A stretch of DNA of 64,000 nucleotides from Dyadobacter sp. CY345 (GCF_021502725.1 NZ_JAKFFS010000005.1:598641-662640); one strand, 5' to 3'; positions 53,677 through 63,327 are shown, counted from the first letter of the stretch. Made by a program: numbers and translations. The notes: generated from the sequence alone by a model not told the origin.

Positions 53677-56154
53677 TCACATATTAAGTGTATAGGTTTT
53701 ACCTGCCTGAGTCGGAAAATCATAAAGTAAGGTCTCTTTAATCGGAAGTTTGTTGATTTTCGCTGCCGATGATATAATCGGATCTAAAACCGGATCTGTC
53801 TGATAAAACAAATTAGAATTTTCCCCGGTAGCGATTTTTAACTGAAAATTATTCCCATTCAATTTATTCGGAATTCGTAAGCGGCAATTTCCTCCGAGAT
53901 TTGATTTGATCACTAATTTCGAGACTTTTCCATCTTTCCATTCCAGTGAAACAATATCAAAACCACCCCGTGCACGAAGTCCGCTGATACTTCCGATTTT
54001 CCAACCGTCAGGAAGCGCAGGCAAAAAGTGAATCGCGCCATCATGACTTTGCAAAAGCATTTCGGCGATACCGGCAGTACAGCCAAAATTCCCGTCTATC
54101 TGGAATGGAGGATGAGCGTCAAAAAGATTGGTATAGGTGCCACCGCCGCCTTTTTTACCTGCTACATTTACCGGAGTAAGTTGGTCTGTGATCAACTTGT
54201 ATGCGCGGTTACCATCCTGAAGTCTAGCCCACCAATTCACTTTCCAGCCCATTGACCAACCGGTCGACACATCACCACGATGTTCAAGAGATGTGCGCGC
54301 CGCACCGAAAAGTTCTGGTGTCCGGTATGCCGAAAGCTGATGTGAAGGAAAAAGACCGTACAAATGTGAAATATGTCGGTGTTTATCTTCGGGGTTATCC
54401 AGATCTTCCAGCCACTCCTGTAACTGACCATGTTTGCCAATTTGCATTGGCGCTAACCGGGCTCTTTTCTCTTTTAATATTTTTACAAACTCAGGATCTA
54501 TTCCCAGTACCTCGGCCGCACGCAATGTGCTTGTAAAAATGTCAAAGACAATCTGGTTATCCATTGTATGCCCGGCACCAATAGTCACATCCGGCCGTGA
54601 AGCAGGTGCGTTTTCAGGCGACATACTCGGCGCGACAACCAGCCATTTTTTTGTAGGTTCTTCTATAAGAAAATCAACGAAAAACTGCGCTGCACCTTTC
54701 ATGGCAGGATAAACCGATTTTAAATAATTTTTATCTCCCGAATAATTGTATTTTTCCCAAACATGCTGACTCAGCCAGGCACCTCCCATCGGCCACATCG
54801 CGTAGAAAATCGGATCCACCGGACCAGTTATGCGCCATATATCAGTGTTATGATGTGCGACCCAACCATTTGCTCCGTACATTTCCTTTGCAGTCTGCTG
54901 CCCCGTCACTGAAAGTTCCTTAATCATCTGTACGAGCGGATCATGCATTTCCGTCAGATTTGTTACCTCCGCAGGCCAGTAATTCATTTCCGTATTGATG
55001 TTGATCGTATACTTACTGCCCCATGGAGGTCTCATTTCCTGATTCCAGATACCTTGCAGATTGGCAACCTGACCTACCGGCATACCATTTTGTGCGGGCT
55101 GCGACGACGAGATCAGAAGGTATCTTCCAAATTGAAAATATAGTGAGACCAAACCTGGGTCATTCCCGCCAGCAAACTTTTCAATTCTTTCGTCAGTGGA
55201 AAGACTGGCGGACGCAGACGTTCCAAGATCGAGCTTTACACGGTTAAAATATTTTTGGTAAGCCGTGACATGATCCTTGAAAATGGCAACGAAAGACCTT
55301 TTCTCTGCTTTCTGAAGAAACATATCCGCTTTTGTTTCAGGATTTGCTGTCAAAGTTTTATAATCAACAAAATTGGAGCCGATTGAAACCAGGATAGTTA
55401 CCGCATTCGCCCCATCAACCACGATCGAAGTATCACCAGAAATTATTTCCCCTCCCTCATTTAATACTTTTACGTGTGCATTGAAAGCTACCTGCCCTTT
55501 GATTCCTTCTCTGTCACCACTGATCCCCGAAAAGATCAATTTTCCATTTTTATCTGTTATCGTTTTTCCCTTTTGCGGACTATTCAAAAAACTGGTGAAG
55601 CTCAATTTTCCTGGCTTGTCTGCGGTCAAACGAATCGCAATTACCTGGTCGGGAACAGACGCTATGACCTTTCTGGTGTATTTCACGCCATCGACGGTAT
55701 AGGAAGTCGTGGCCACCGCATTTTCAATATCGAGTTCGCGGTAATAATTCGTGAACGAATCGTGACCCGAAAACTTCAAATTAAGATTTCCAACCGGCTG
55801 ATACATCATGCCGTTGGCCTTCTTTGATTCAATCTTCTGCGCGGCCAACTTTTGTGCCTCGGCATGTTTTCCTTCAAAAATTAATTTTCTGATTTCAGGT
55901 ATTGCCGCCAAGGCATCCGGATTATCATTCCGGTTAGGCCCGCCTGACCATACCGATGTCTCATTTAATTTCAATATTTCCTGTCCCGGATTTCCATAAA
56001 CCATGGCTCCAAGCCGGCCATTACCAACCGGCAAGGCATCTGTCCAGGTATTTCCGGCAGGTTTTTTATACCAAAGTTTGAGTGTGCCCGGTTGCTGGGC
56101 GAAGGCAGAAATTGTTAATGTGAACAGGATAAAAAATGAAAAGGTCTTTTTCAT
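53677..56154 (-). CDS. Glycoside hydrolase family 95 (alpha-L-fucosidase-like)
   Basis: An 825-residue exported enzyme with a signal peptide (residues 1-19, ends TISAFAQ). The N-terminal domain opens with the GH95 signature LWYKKPAGNTWTDALPVGNG and LKLNETSVWSGGP (about 25-75). The (alpha/alpha)6 catalytic domain contains INTEMNYWPAEVTNL, VGQVANLQGIWN and QIDGNFGCTAGIAEMLLQS. A C-terminal beta domain completes the family layout. GH95 enzymes release terminal alpha-1,2-linked L-fucose (some act on L-galactose) by inversion. No SusC/SusD pair or other glycosidase is adjacent, so it is an isolated member. Length is typical. Confidence 0.94.
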   Translation of the reverse strand: MKKTFSFFILFTLTISAFAQQPGTLKLWYKKPAGNTWTDALPVGNGRLGAMVYGNPGQEILKLNETSVWSGGPNRNDNPDALAAIPEIRKLIFEGKHAEAQKLAAQKIESKKANGMMYQPVGNLNLKFSGHDSFTNYYRELDIENAVATTSYTVDGVKYTRKVIASVPDQVIAIRLTADKPGKLSFTSFLNSPQKGKTITDKNGKLIFSGISGDREGIKGQVAFNAHVKVLNEGGEIISGDTSIVVDGANAVTILVSIGSNFVDYKTLTANPETKADMFLQKAEKRSFVAIFKDHVTAYQKYFNRVKLDLGTSASASLSTDERIEKFAGGNDPGLVSLYFQFGRYLLISSSQPAQNGMPVGQVANLQGIWNQEMRPPWGSKYTININTEMNYWPAEVTNLTEMHDPLVQMIKELSVTGQQTAKEMYGANGWVAHHNTDIWRITGPVDPIFYAMWPMGGAWLSQHVWEKYNYSGDKNYLKSVYPAMKGAAQFFVDFLIEEPTKKWLVVAPSMSPENAPASRPDVTIGAGHTMDNQIVFDIFTSTLRAAEVLGIDPEFVKILKEKRARLAPMQIGKHGQLQEWLEDLDNPEDKHRHISHLYGLFPSHQLSAYRTPELFGAARTSLEHRGDVSTGWSMGWKVNWWARLQDGNRAYKLITDQLTPVNVAGKKGGGGTYTNLFDAHPPFQIDGNFGCTAGIAEMLLQSHDGAIHFLPALPDGWKIGSISGLRARGGFDIVSLEWKDGKVSKLVIKSNLGGNCRLRIPNKLNGNNFQLKIATGENSNLFYQTDPVLDPIISSAAKINKLPIKETLLYDFPTQAGKTYTLNM

Positions 56155-56164
56155 GAAGAAAATT

Positions 56165-56206
56165 TTAGAGCGATACGTACAGAAGGCCAGACGTCGTTCG
56201 CTCTAA
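56165..56206. promoter_or_regulatory. Inverted repeat in the GH95 leader
   Basis: TTAGAGCGA (56165-56173) and TCGCTCTAA (56198-56206) form a 9-bp dyad 10 bp upstream of the GH95 ATG at 56154. It could be an operator or an RNA hairpin that affects translation. No TAnnTTTG box was placed in the leader. The remaining 56207-56378 shows nothing else. Confidence 0.4.
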
Positions 56207-56378
56207 TCATAATTATTTTTAAAAATTTAAAAAGAATCAGACTAAACTTCCGGGAAGAGGCAAATTTGCTGTTTTTTTAAAAAGCTGAAAGCGTAGTAAA
56301 TAATTGATATAAAAGCCTGTGAAAAACTGTTTCCCTTATAGAGCTGACCTAAAAACAAAAGCCAAAAATGACAAGTTT

Positions 56379-57371
56379 TCAATCTTTATGTTTAAGGATA
56401 TACCTGCCCCTGGCCTTTCCATCCAGAAGTTCTTTCAATTTTTCCGGCAACTGATGCAGATCAATTTCCTGAATCATTTCGTCGAGATGCAAAGGCTTCC
56501 AGTCCGTTGCCAGGGCGTTCCAAACTTTTCTTCGCCGGTTGATATCTGCTTGCGCTGAATCAATACCAGCCAAAGTGACACCCCGCAAAATGAATGGAAA
56601 AACGGAAGTAGCTAAGTCAGCAGAAGCTACATTTCCACAACAGGTGACCATTCCATTTTGCCTCACAGATTTAAGAATTCCGGATAAAATTGGGCCCCCA
56701 ACATTGTCGACTCCCGCTGAAAAGTCAGCAGGTGAAAGCGGTTTTGTATCGTATTTTTCTAAAAATTCTTCCCGATCTAAAATTTTGCTAGCTCCCAGAA
56801 CCGAAGTAAGGAAATGATTCTCGTTTTTCCCGGAAATCGCAGTTACTTCAAATCCAAGTTTTGACAAAATCGCCGTAGCCATACTACCCACTCCGCCGGT
56901 TGCGCCACTGACGACAACGGCACCGGACGTTATGCCTGCACTTATTATTTTGTCAATAGAAAGCCCGGCTGTTAAACCCGCAGTTCCCAAACTCATCGAT
57001 TCTTTTAAAGAGAGACCATCTGGCAGCATAATCGCCCACTGTGCGGGTACCCGAATATATTCCCCAAAACCGCCATACGTGTTCATGCCCAGATCGAATC
57101 CCGTCACGATCACTTTGTCTCCTTCTCTAAAATCCGGCGATTTGGATTCTATAACAAATCCAGCTGCATCGATACCAGGAACATGAGGAAATTTTCTAGT
57201 TACTCCCTTATTGCCGGATGCGGAAAGAGCGTCCTTATAATTGAGCGAAGAATAACGCACTTTGATCAAGAGATCGTTTTCTGGTAAATCGTCAATTTTT
57301 AAAGATTTTATCTCATTTTTAAAAACTGCATCCTGCTGGCTAACAAGCAACGCATCAAATTCTTCCGTCAT
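56379..57371 (-). CDS. YhdH/AcuI-type quinone oxidoreductase (acrylyl-CoA reductase family)
   Basis: A 330-residue NADPH-dependent MDR reductase. The GroES-like domain shows YSSLNYKDALSASGNKGVTR and PGIDAAGFVIES. The nucleotide-binding region has VVSGATGGVGSMATAILSKL (about 150-169). NVASADLATSVFPFILRGVT and SAQADINRRRKVW are characteristic of the YhdH subfamily, which reduces acrylyl-CoA or quinone-like acceptors. Full length, no signal peptide. Single gene, separate from GH95 by 225 bp. Confidence 0.92.
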   Translation of the reverse strand: MTEEFDALLVSQQDAVFKNEIKSLKIDDLPENDLLIKVRYSSLNYKDALSASGNKGVTRKFPHVPGIDAAGFVIESKSPDFREGDKVIVTGFDLGMNTYGGFGEYIRVPAQWAIMLPDGLSLKESMSLGTAGLTAGLSIDKIISAGITSGAVVVSGATGGVGSMATAILSKLGFEVTAISGKNENHFLTSVLGASKILDREEFLEKYDTKPLSPADFSAGVDNVGGPILSGILKSVRQNGMVTCCGNVASADLATSVFPFILRGVTLAGIDSAQADINRRRKVWNALATDWKPLHLDEMIQEIDLHQLPEKLKELLDGKARGRYILKHKD

Positions 57372-57521
57372 AATTTTTTTTACTAAAAATAGCCCGAGTT
57401 TCTAAGCTTTGCAACATTGAGTTAAGCTGTCAGCAATTAACATTTTATAGCCATTACAAATATCAACTCAATAAATTCCTATCTTGATAAAATAATTTTA
57501 CTCCTATATTTCAAAAATTTT

Positions 57522-58709
57522 ATGATTAGAAATTACATCGCTGTTTTTCTTATTATCCCTTACCTGGCCTGCGCCCAGACTGAAAATAAATCAGCAACAT
57601 ACAAGGAAAACAATGCGAAGATTCAGGTTGAAATGGACAATGTGATCCGTCCTGCAATGCAGGAATTTAATATTCCCGGAGTCGCAGTGGCAGTCACCAT
57701 AAACGGAGAAAATTATTTTTATAACTACGGTTTTGCATCAAAAGAAACCCAGCAACCGGTTAGCAGCGAGACAATTTTTGAGATCGGCTCTATCAGCAAA
57801 ACCTTTACTGCGACCATTGCGGCCTATGCCGAAGTTAATGGGAAACTATCTTTTTCTGAGAATGTAAGTAAATATCTCCCTGCACTCCGAGGAAGTGCTT
57901 TCGATAAGGTTTCCGTTCTGAATGCTGCTACCCACACTACCGGTGGACTTCCACTTCAATTCCCTGACGAAATAATCGATAATAATCAGGCTATCAAATA
58001 CTTCAAAACCTGGAAACCCAAATTTGAAGCCGGAACGCAGCGCTCTTATTCAAATCCGGGCACAGGTTTACTCGGTATGGCAGCCGCCGCGAGTTTGGAC
58101 CAGCCTTTTGAAAAGATTATGGAAAAAACAATTTTTCCGGCGCTCGGTATGATGCATAGCTATATCACTGTGCCCCAGGCGCAAATGAAGAATTATGCCT
58201 ATGGATATTCAAAAACAGACGAACCAATACGCGTGAATCCTGGGCCGCTTGCATCCGAAGCTTACGGAGTTAAATCAACAGCCAACGATATGATCCACTA
58301 TGTTGATGCCCATTTACAGCTTCTGAAATTAGATAAAAAACTGCAAACAGCTATTCAAAATACGCATATCGGCTATTTCAAGATCGGAGAAATGACTCAG
58401 GATCTAATTTGGGAACAGTATCCCTATCCGGTTGAAGTAAGTCAGCTTTTGGCAGGAAATTCCAGTAAAATAATCTTTGAAGATAATGTGGCGACGAAGA
58501 TTAGCCCGCCCGTAAAACCGGATGCAAATGTGCTGATCAATAAAACAGGTTCAACGAATGGGTTTGGAGGTTACGTTGCTTTTGTTCCTGCTCGCAGAAT
58601 TGGTATTGTGATTTTAGCAAATAAAAATTATCCTATTACTGCACGGGTTACCATTGCCCATCATATTCTTAACCAGCTCGACCGGCTGGCGCCTCTGAAA
58701 GCGAAATAA
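57522..58709 (+). CDS. Class C (AmpC-type) beta-lactamase
   Basis: A 395-residue exported serine hydrolase with a signal peptide (residues 1-19, ends LACAQ). All three active-site elements are present: SxxK (Ser90-Ile-Ser-Lys93), YxN (Tyr176-Ser-Asn178) and KTG (341-343). Spacing and the surrounding FEIGSISKTFTA and NKTGSTNGFGGYVAFVP fit true class C enzymes rather than the broader esterase/DD-peptidase relatives. Acts in the periplasm on cephalosporins. No AmpR regulator is adjacent; expression is probably intrinsic. Whether it gives clinically relevant resistance cannot be inferred. Confidence 0.9.
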   Translation: MIRNYIAVFLIIPYLACAQTENKSATYKENNAKIQVEMDNVIRPAMQEFNIPGVAVAVTINGENYFYNYGFASKETQQPVSSETIFEIGSISKTFTATIAAYAEVNGKLSFSENVSKYLPALRGSAFDKVSVLNAATHTTGGLPLQFPDEIIDNNQAIKYFKTWKPKFEAGTQRSYSNPGTGLLGMAAAASLDQPFEKIMEKTIFPALGMMHSYITVPQAQMKNYAYGYSKTDEPIRVNPGPLASEAYGVKSTANDMIHYVDAHLQLLKLDKKLQTAIQNTHIGYFKIGEMTQDLIWEQYPYPVEVSQLLAGNSSKIIFEDNVATKISPPVKPDANVLINKTGSTNGFGGYVAFVPARRIGIVILANKNYPITARVTIAHHILNQLDRLAPLKAK

Positions 58710-58798
58710 TTTTGAAGAAGGAGCAAATACGTGGCCGCAATATATATTTTCTGAGAAGCTACCTAAATAACAATATCTGCGTACTGAAAATTGGTAAA

Positions 58799-58835
58799 AC
58801 AGTGAGCAACTGGCAACTAGCCAATCGCTCACTGT
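58799..58835. terminator. Hairpin terminator between convergent genes
   Basis: ACAGTGAGC (58799-58807) pairs with GCTCACTGT (58827-58835), with an inner TGGC/GCCA pair. It lies between the class C beta-lactamase stop and the stop of the LolA-like gene at 58843. Confidence 0.65.
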
Positions 58836-58842
58836 CAATTTA

Positions 58843-59559
58843 TTACTTGGTTGGTTTCTTGAAAACCGACTCGTCTACTTTGCTGTTGATGATTACTTTA
58901 TTCGTGATGAATGTCATAACACCCATTTGAGGGTTCGTGATATCCATTGATCCGGCAAACTTAACGCCTTCGTAATCTTTATAATCCGAGAAAGTGATTT
59001 CGCCGTCCTGGCCGTTCATATTGGCTTTCACTTTGCTGATTAGGTATGTGTTGGCGTCAAGAAATTCGTCAATAACCTGGCCGTCTTTGGATGTAAGTTT
59101 TAAATGATAAACATCTTTTTTATCGAGTTTCTCTTTACCTACCAGCTCAACTTTATTGCCTTTTTCTTTATAATCAACCAGGCCACCAAACGGGTCAAGC
59201 TGGCTTTCCTGCTGTTTAATCTGATCTGCTGGCATATCCTCCGGCTCACCCGTGCCACCCATCATGGTAGGACGGATCATCCAGCCCTTCGCATTATCAA
59301 TTACCTGAACCATCGAATTTCCCATCACGGTCGATTCGCTTCTTAGCGATTTCCCTACAACGAGCGTAGTTTTATTAGGTATTTCCATACCTTGAACAGC
59401 CATAGAGCGGTCAGTCACTAGGGTTGTAACACCTTTCAATTTATCCATGCCACCCAATGCAGCAACGTGTTTCTCAACGATTTCATCAACGGTTTGTGCG
59501 AAAGAACTTGTGGAAATGCAGGCTGCCACGAGTGCAATAAAAAGTTTGTTTGTTCTCAT
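58843..59559 (-). CDS. LolA/outer-membrane lipoprotein-sorting-like periplasmic protein
   Basis: A 238-residue secreted protein with a signal peptide (residues 1-21, ends TSSFAQ). The remaining chain is a beta-rich half-barrel with the pattern of LolA-like proteins: helix TVDEIVEKHVAALGGMDKLK, then strands including KGWMIRPTMMGG, NKVELVGKEKLDKKDVYHLK and LISKVKANMNGQDGEITFSD. These folds bind lipids or lipoprotein acyl chains. 70 bp downstream of the OMP gene and probably co-transcribed, so it may assist that protein. Not LolA proper by sequence. Confidence 0.72.
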   Translation of the reverse strand: MRTNKLFIALVAACISTSSFAQTVDEIVEKHVAALGGMDKLKGVTTLVTDRSMAVQGMEIPNKTTLVVGKSLRSESTVMGNSMVQVIDNAKGWMIRPTMMGGTGEPEDMPADQIKQQESQLDPFGGLVDYKEKGNKVELVGKEKLDKKDVYHLKLTSKDGQVIDEFLDANTYLISKVKANMNGQDGEITFSDYKDYEGVKFAGSMDITNPQMGVMTFITNKVIINSKVDESVFKKPTK

Positions 59560-59629
59560 TGTTCAGGTCGATTTTTAGTAGGTAAAATTGCTAATTGATT
59601 AAACTGATTTATAAATAACTTTTGAATAT

Positions 59630-62179
59630 TTATTTTGGCTGAGCTCCCGGAGCACCGCCCTGCTGTTGTCCACCGCCGCTACCATCGCTTTTCACGTCAT
59701 CATTGTTAACAGATTTGGCTTTTCTTTTTGGCGCATCCATGGTCATTTTACCAATTTTATAGGTGAAAGTCAAACGAACGCCACGGTTATAAAAGTACAT
59801 ATCGTTAACCTGATTGAACTGATTTGAAAATAGTTCAGTATGCATTTTATACCGTTTGCTCAGGAAGTTCTCTGCCGCTAAACCAACACTTCCCTTCTTG
59901 TTGCCAAATTCCTTTTTAACACCAACAGTATAGAATCCAAATCCACCCTGTGTACCTTGAAGCTGAATTTGTGTTCCCTGCATAAATCCAAAGGCCTGCG
60001 CTCCCCAGCCATTTTTGAACTGCGCCTGGGAGAAAATCCCCCCACTAACGTTAATGCCGTTATTGCTGAGTTTTTCAACCGCATTATTTTCACCAAGCGT
60101 TTGTCCCGTTAACGTCGTATAGAAGGAATTCGCAAAAACGCCAAAATTAATTTTTGAGGTAGCAGCTATGTTGGCAAAAAGGTTAATGCCATATGCATGC
60201 TGCCGACCAATATTCTCGAAAGTTGTCACAATCGCCCCTGGCAAACTATCTGACGGCTGACGAACCTGACTGATTGCATTGTTGGTCACACGGCCGAAAA
60301 ATGTCGCGTTGACAAACACTTTTTTAATGTTCTTGCTAACGCCAAGTTCAAAATTGTTCGTCAGTTCCGGCCTAAGTTCCGGGTTACCGATGGTAATATT
60401 TTGTGGGTTTGCTGAGTTAAAGTTAGGGTTAAGCTGAGCAAGTCCCGGACGCTGGATCCGGCGGTTATAACCCAGTTTCAGCGTTGTACCTTTTATCGTT
60501 TTAGATGCATTAACACTTGGAACCAAAACTCCGTAATCTCCAACGCCTATCGAACCTCCTTCGCGCGTACTTGCATCGATAAAGGTATGTTCGTAACGCA
60601 CACCTCCTTTGAAAGTATATCTGCTTTTCGTTGTATAGGTGTAAGAGGTGTAACCTGCTGCAATATTCTGGTGGTATGTTAATTGGCCAGATGGCTGACT
60701 ATTTTCCTTTACAAAATCTCCCGTTGCTTCGGCGATAAGAAATTGATAATCACTTGTCACCTCACGAAGAATTGCTTTTCCACCAAATTCCAGGAGTTGG
60801 TTTTTCTTGATTGGTGTTTGATAATCAGTCTGCAAAGTAAATTCCTCATTGATGCTTTTATTTTCATTTCGCTGACGCGTTGTCACTGAATTATTCCCAT
60901 TTAATAAATCGGCGTCGAAATTATTTGTCAGATCGTTGCGACTATAAAGCGTTGAAATGCTCCATTCTTGCTGGGGTTTAAATGTATGCAGGTAATCAAT
61001 ATTGGCATCAACAGTTCCTGATAGATTTTTCGAATCAACATTTCTGCCCGAACTTTCCGTCTGACTGCCATTTCTCAGAAGCCGGGTAATCAGATCTTGC
61101 TGGCTGATCATGTTACGCACGCCGTATCGGACACCGGCTGTTATGCTTTGGTTTTTGGCAAGATCGTAGTCGAAACCCAAATTATATTGCCCAAACAACC
61201 CTTTACTATTACCGTCTCCTGTCTGACGAGTTTCGGTAGCGACGCCTTCGACAATACTGGTTTGGCTTAACTCTGATTTTGTGATCGTGTTATAAATTCC
61301 ACGTCCAAATCCGCCGATAGTAAACCCAGCTTTTCCTTTTCGGTATCCTCCGTTAAGAGATAACATTGAACCGCGATTACCTACTCCGGCGTCCACATTC
61401 AGGTTGAGCCCTTGTAAACTGTTCTTTTTAGTGATGATATTAATAATCCCCCCCGAACCTTCTGCATCATACTTTGACGACGGGCTTGTGATGACCTCAA
61501 CAGTTTTGATTTGATCAGCAGGAATTTGTTTCAAAGCATCGGCGACGCTGCTGGCGACGATCGTACTAGGTTTGTTGTTAATCAAAACACGAATATTCTG
61601 ACTTCCACGAAGGGAAACATTTCCGTCCAAATCCACGGTTAATAGAGGTACTTTTCGTAGGATGTCCGTAGCGTCACCTCCCTTTGCGGAAATATCTTTT
61701 TCAGCGTTATAGACAAGGCGATCCACTTTCTCCTCTATAAGAGCAGCCTGTCCGGTTACAGTCACCTCATCAAGCTGTTTTACGTTAGACGATATTTTTA
61801 TTGTTCCCAAGTCAAGTTCCTGACCTTTTGCCAAAGTGATATTGTCGATTGTTTTGTTTTGATATCCGATAAACGAAATCAAAATTTTAAAGTCACCGGC
61901 AACTATTTTGTTAAGAGAAAATTTCCCCTTTTCATCAGCCACGGTTCCGTCTATGGCCTGCCCGGTTTTTTTATTGTAGAGCGCAATACTACCAAATTCA
62001 ATCGGTTTTGAGGCAGCTGAATCCACGAGCGTTCCTACAATTTTGGCAGTACCTTTTGGAGTCTGATCACCAGCTGTTCCTGGCAAAGCTTTCGGCTGAC
62101 TCGCACCGCCAGTTGGAAACTGAGCGAACACAGGTGATAGAAAGGCAGTAAAAATAATAGCAAGGAGAAATGTCTTCAT
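59630..62179 (-). CDS. Outer-membrane beta-barrel protein with carboxypeptidase-like and plug domains
   Basis: An 849-residue TonB-receptor-like OMP. The signal peptide is residues 1-19. A carboxypeptidase-regulatory-like domain lies at about 45-130 (IVGTLVDSAASKPIEFGSIA). A plug follows at about 140-240 (DILRKVPLLTVDLDGNVSLR, IRVLINNKPST). The barrel runs to about 815 (OMP_b-brl_3 type, e.g. LKLGYNRRIQRPGLAQLNPN). The end is unusual: after the last strand comes a tail of about 35 residues, KRKAKSVNNDDVKSDGSGGG then Gln/Gly/Pro-rich, instead of a C-terminal aromatic. No SusD partner. Ligand unknown. Confidence 0.9.
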   Translation of the reverse strand: MKTFLLAIIFTAFLSPVFAQFPTGGASQPKALPGTAGDQTPKGTAKIVGTLVDSAASKPIEFGSIALYNKKTGQAIDGTVADEKGKFSLNKIVAGDFKILISFIGYQNKTIDNITLAKGQELDLGTIKISSNVKQLDEVTVTGQAALIEEKVDRLVYNAEKDISAKGGDATDILRKVPLLTVDLDGNVSLRGSQNIRVLINNKPSTIVASSVADALKQIPADQIKTVEVITSPSSKYDAEGSGGIINIITKKNSLQGLNLNVDAGVGNRGSMLSLNGGYRKGKAGFTIGGFGRGIYNTITKSELSQTSIVEGVATETRQTGDGNSKGLFGQYNLGFDYDLAKNQSITAGVRYGVRNMISQQDLITRLLRNGSQTESSGRNVDSKNLSGTVDANIDYLHTFKPQQEWSISTLYSRNDLTNNFDADLLNGNNSVTTRQRNENKSINEEFTLQTDYQTPIKKNQLLEFGGKAILREVTSDYQFLIAEATGDFVKENSQPSGQLTYHQNIAAGYTSYTYTTKSRYTFKGGVRYEHTFIDASTREGGSIGVGDYGVLVPSVNASKTIKGTTLKLGYNRRIQRPGLAQLNPNFNSANPQNITIGNPELRPELTNNFELGVSKNIKKVFVNATFFGRVTNNAISQVRQPSDSLPGAIVTTFENIGRQHAYGINLFANIAATSKINFGVFANSFYTTLTGQTLGENNAVEKLSNNGINVSGGIFSQAQFKNGWGAQAFGFMQGTQIQLQGTQGGFGFYTVGVKKEFGNKKGSVGLAAENFLSKRYKMHTELFSNQFNQVNDMYFYNRGVRLTFTYKIGKMTMDAPKRKAKSVNNDDVKSDGSGGGQQQGGAPGAQPK

Positions 62180-62623
62180 TTTTTCTAGGATTGTAGATTA
62201 ACATTGTAAAAGTGCGAAAGAAATAAAGTATGCGGAAAATAAATATGATAAAGGTTGAAATAAAAAGGATGGATGATGCCAATCGCTAGATGGACTGCGG
62301 TGAGCGCAAGAAAAGTCATTCTCAGCACCGATAATTAAATTCGAATATGGGAAATTAATAATAAACTATTTATCAATTACTTATGTCTGATATTAATACA
62401 TTAGATACACTTGGAGATTTACATATTAATCACCATTATTTCGATTGTAAAAGTTAGAAATACTTTTCGTCTTTGAGCTAGGGGAAGATATTCGTTTACC
62501 GAGCGAACTATCCTTTGCAAAGTTTGGTATAAACTTAAATGACAAGCAAAATTAAATGGAATTAGCTGATCGTTTAGGGCACAGAATTTGTGCAAACCTG
62601 TTTACAAATTAAAATATAATCAT
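62180..62623. other. Intergenic region upstream of msrA
   Basis: About 440 bp, AT-rich, between the divergent OMP gene and msrA. It should hold both promoters, but no complete -33/-7 pair could be fixed. A 24-codon ORF (62383-62457) has no ribosome-binding or compositional support. No RNA gene or repeat seen. Confidence 0.5.
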
Positions 62624-63115
62624 ATGAGTACTGAAAAAGCCATTTTGGCGGGTGGTTGCTTCTGGGGAGTTGAAGAGCTTATACGGCACTATCCCGGTGT
62701 AATTTCAACCGTTGTCGGTTATACAGGGGGAGATGTTCCAAATGCAACTTACAGAAATCACGGAACGCACGCAGAGGGAATTGAAATTGTATTCGATCCA
62801 GAGAAGCTGAGCTATCGCGCATTGCTTGAATATTTTTTCCAGATCCATGATCCGACGACACGTAACCGTCAGGGAAATGATACTGGAACTTCATACCGTT
62901 CTGCTATTTTTTACCTGGATGAAGAGCAACGTGAAGTCGCAAATTCTTTAATAACAGAAATGGACGCTTCGGGTATCTGGCCTGGGAAGGTAGTAACAGA
63001 AGTTGTACCGGCTACTGATTTTTGGAATGCGGAGAAAGAACATCAGGATTACTTGCAAAAAAATCCAGGTGGATATACCTGTCACTTCGAAAGACCAAGC
63101 TGGAAACTTAGCTAG
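62624..63115 (+). CDS. msrA: Peptide-methionine (S)-S-oxide reductase MsrA
   Basis: A 163-residue cytoplasmic repair enzyme that reduces methionine-S-sulfoxide in proteins. The active-site motif is LAGGCFWGVEE with catalytic Cys12. YTGGDVPNATYRNHGTHAEG and HQDYLQKNPGGYTCHF are the family's substrate- and resolving-cysteine regions (Cys near residue 154). The start at 62624 gives the family-typical MSTEKAILAGGCFWG; the upstream ATG at 62588 would add 12 unrelated residues. Single gene. Confidence 0.95.
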   Translation: MSTEKAILAGGCFWGVEELIRHYPGVISTVVGYTGGDVPNATYRNHGTHAEGIEIVFDPEKLSYRALLEYFFQIHDPTTRNRQGNDTGTSYRSAIFYLDEEQREVANSLITEMDASGIWPGKVVTEVVPATDFWNAEKEHQDYLQKNPGGYTCHFERPSWKLS

Positions 63116-63117
63116 AT

Positions 63118-63225
63118 TTAGATGTTAGCATCGATTCCAATAAATTTCTTCAGTAATTGAATTTCGTTATCAAAAGACGAAAGGTACGCTTCGACGTGCT
63201 TTTTGTCTTTGACTAGTTTATTAAT
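63118..63225 (-). pseudogene. Possible C-terminal gene remnant
   Basis: On the minus strand an open stretch ending at TAA (63118-63120) encodes about 35 residues with normal composition (KHVEAYLSSFDNEIQLLKKF). It is preceded by an in-frame stop and has no ATG. It is only 2 bp from the convergent msrA stop, as expected of a real gene end. It may be the surviving tail of a gene truncated when the rRNA operon end was rearranged; chance is not excluded. Confidence 0.3.
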
Positions 63226-63279
63226 TTATTATCCCAATTCGAGTCGGAGTCGCGATCGATTATAAAGTGGTAATAGCAC

Positions 63280-63314
63280 AAAAAAAGACCATCCTTTCGA
63301 GATGGTCTTTTTTT
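63280..63314 (-). terminator. Terminator of the rRNA operon (distal)
   Basis: A 14-bp perfect stem (63280-63293 with 63301-63314), core AGACCATC/GATGGTCT, 7-base loop, followed by T run on the minus strand. It stands at the end of the insertion-expanded 5S copy. Confidence 0.88.
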
Positions 63315-63327
63315 ATTGCAATGGTAT

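Noticed and set aside
57522..58709. Generic esterase or DD-peptidase of the beta-lactamase superfamily
   Set aside because: All three class C elements (SxxK, YSN, KTG) are present with correct spacing, so class C beta-lactamase is the better call, although activity is untested.
62383..62457. 24-codon ORF (MSDINTLDTLGDLHINHHYF...) upstream of msrA
   Set aside because: Begins with an ATG but lies in AT-rich intergenic DNA with no promoter or conserved neighbour, and has the length expected by chance.
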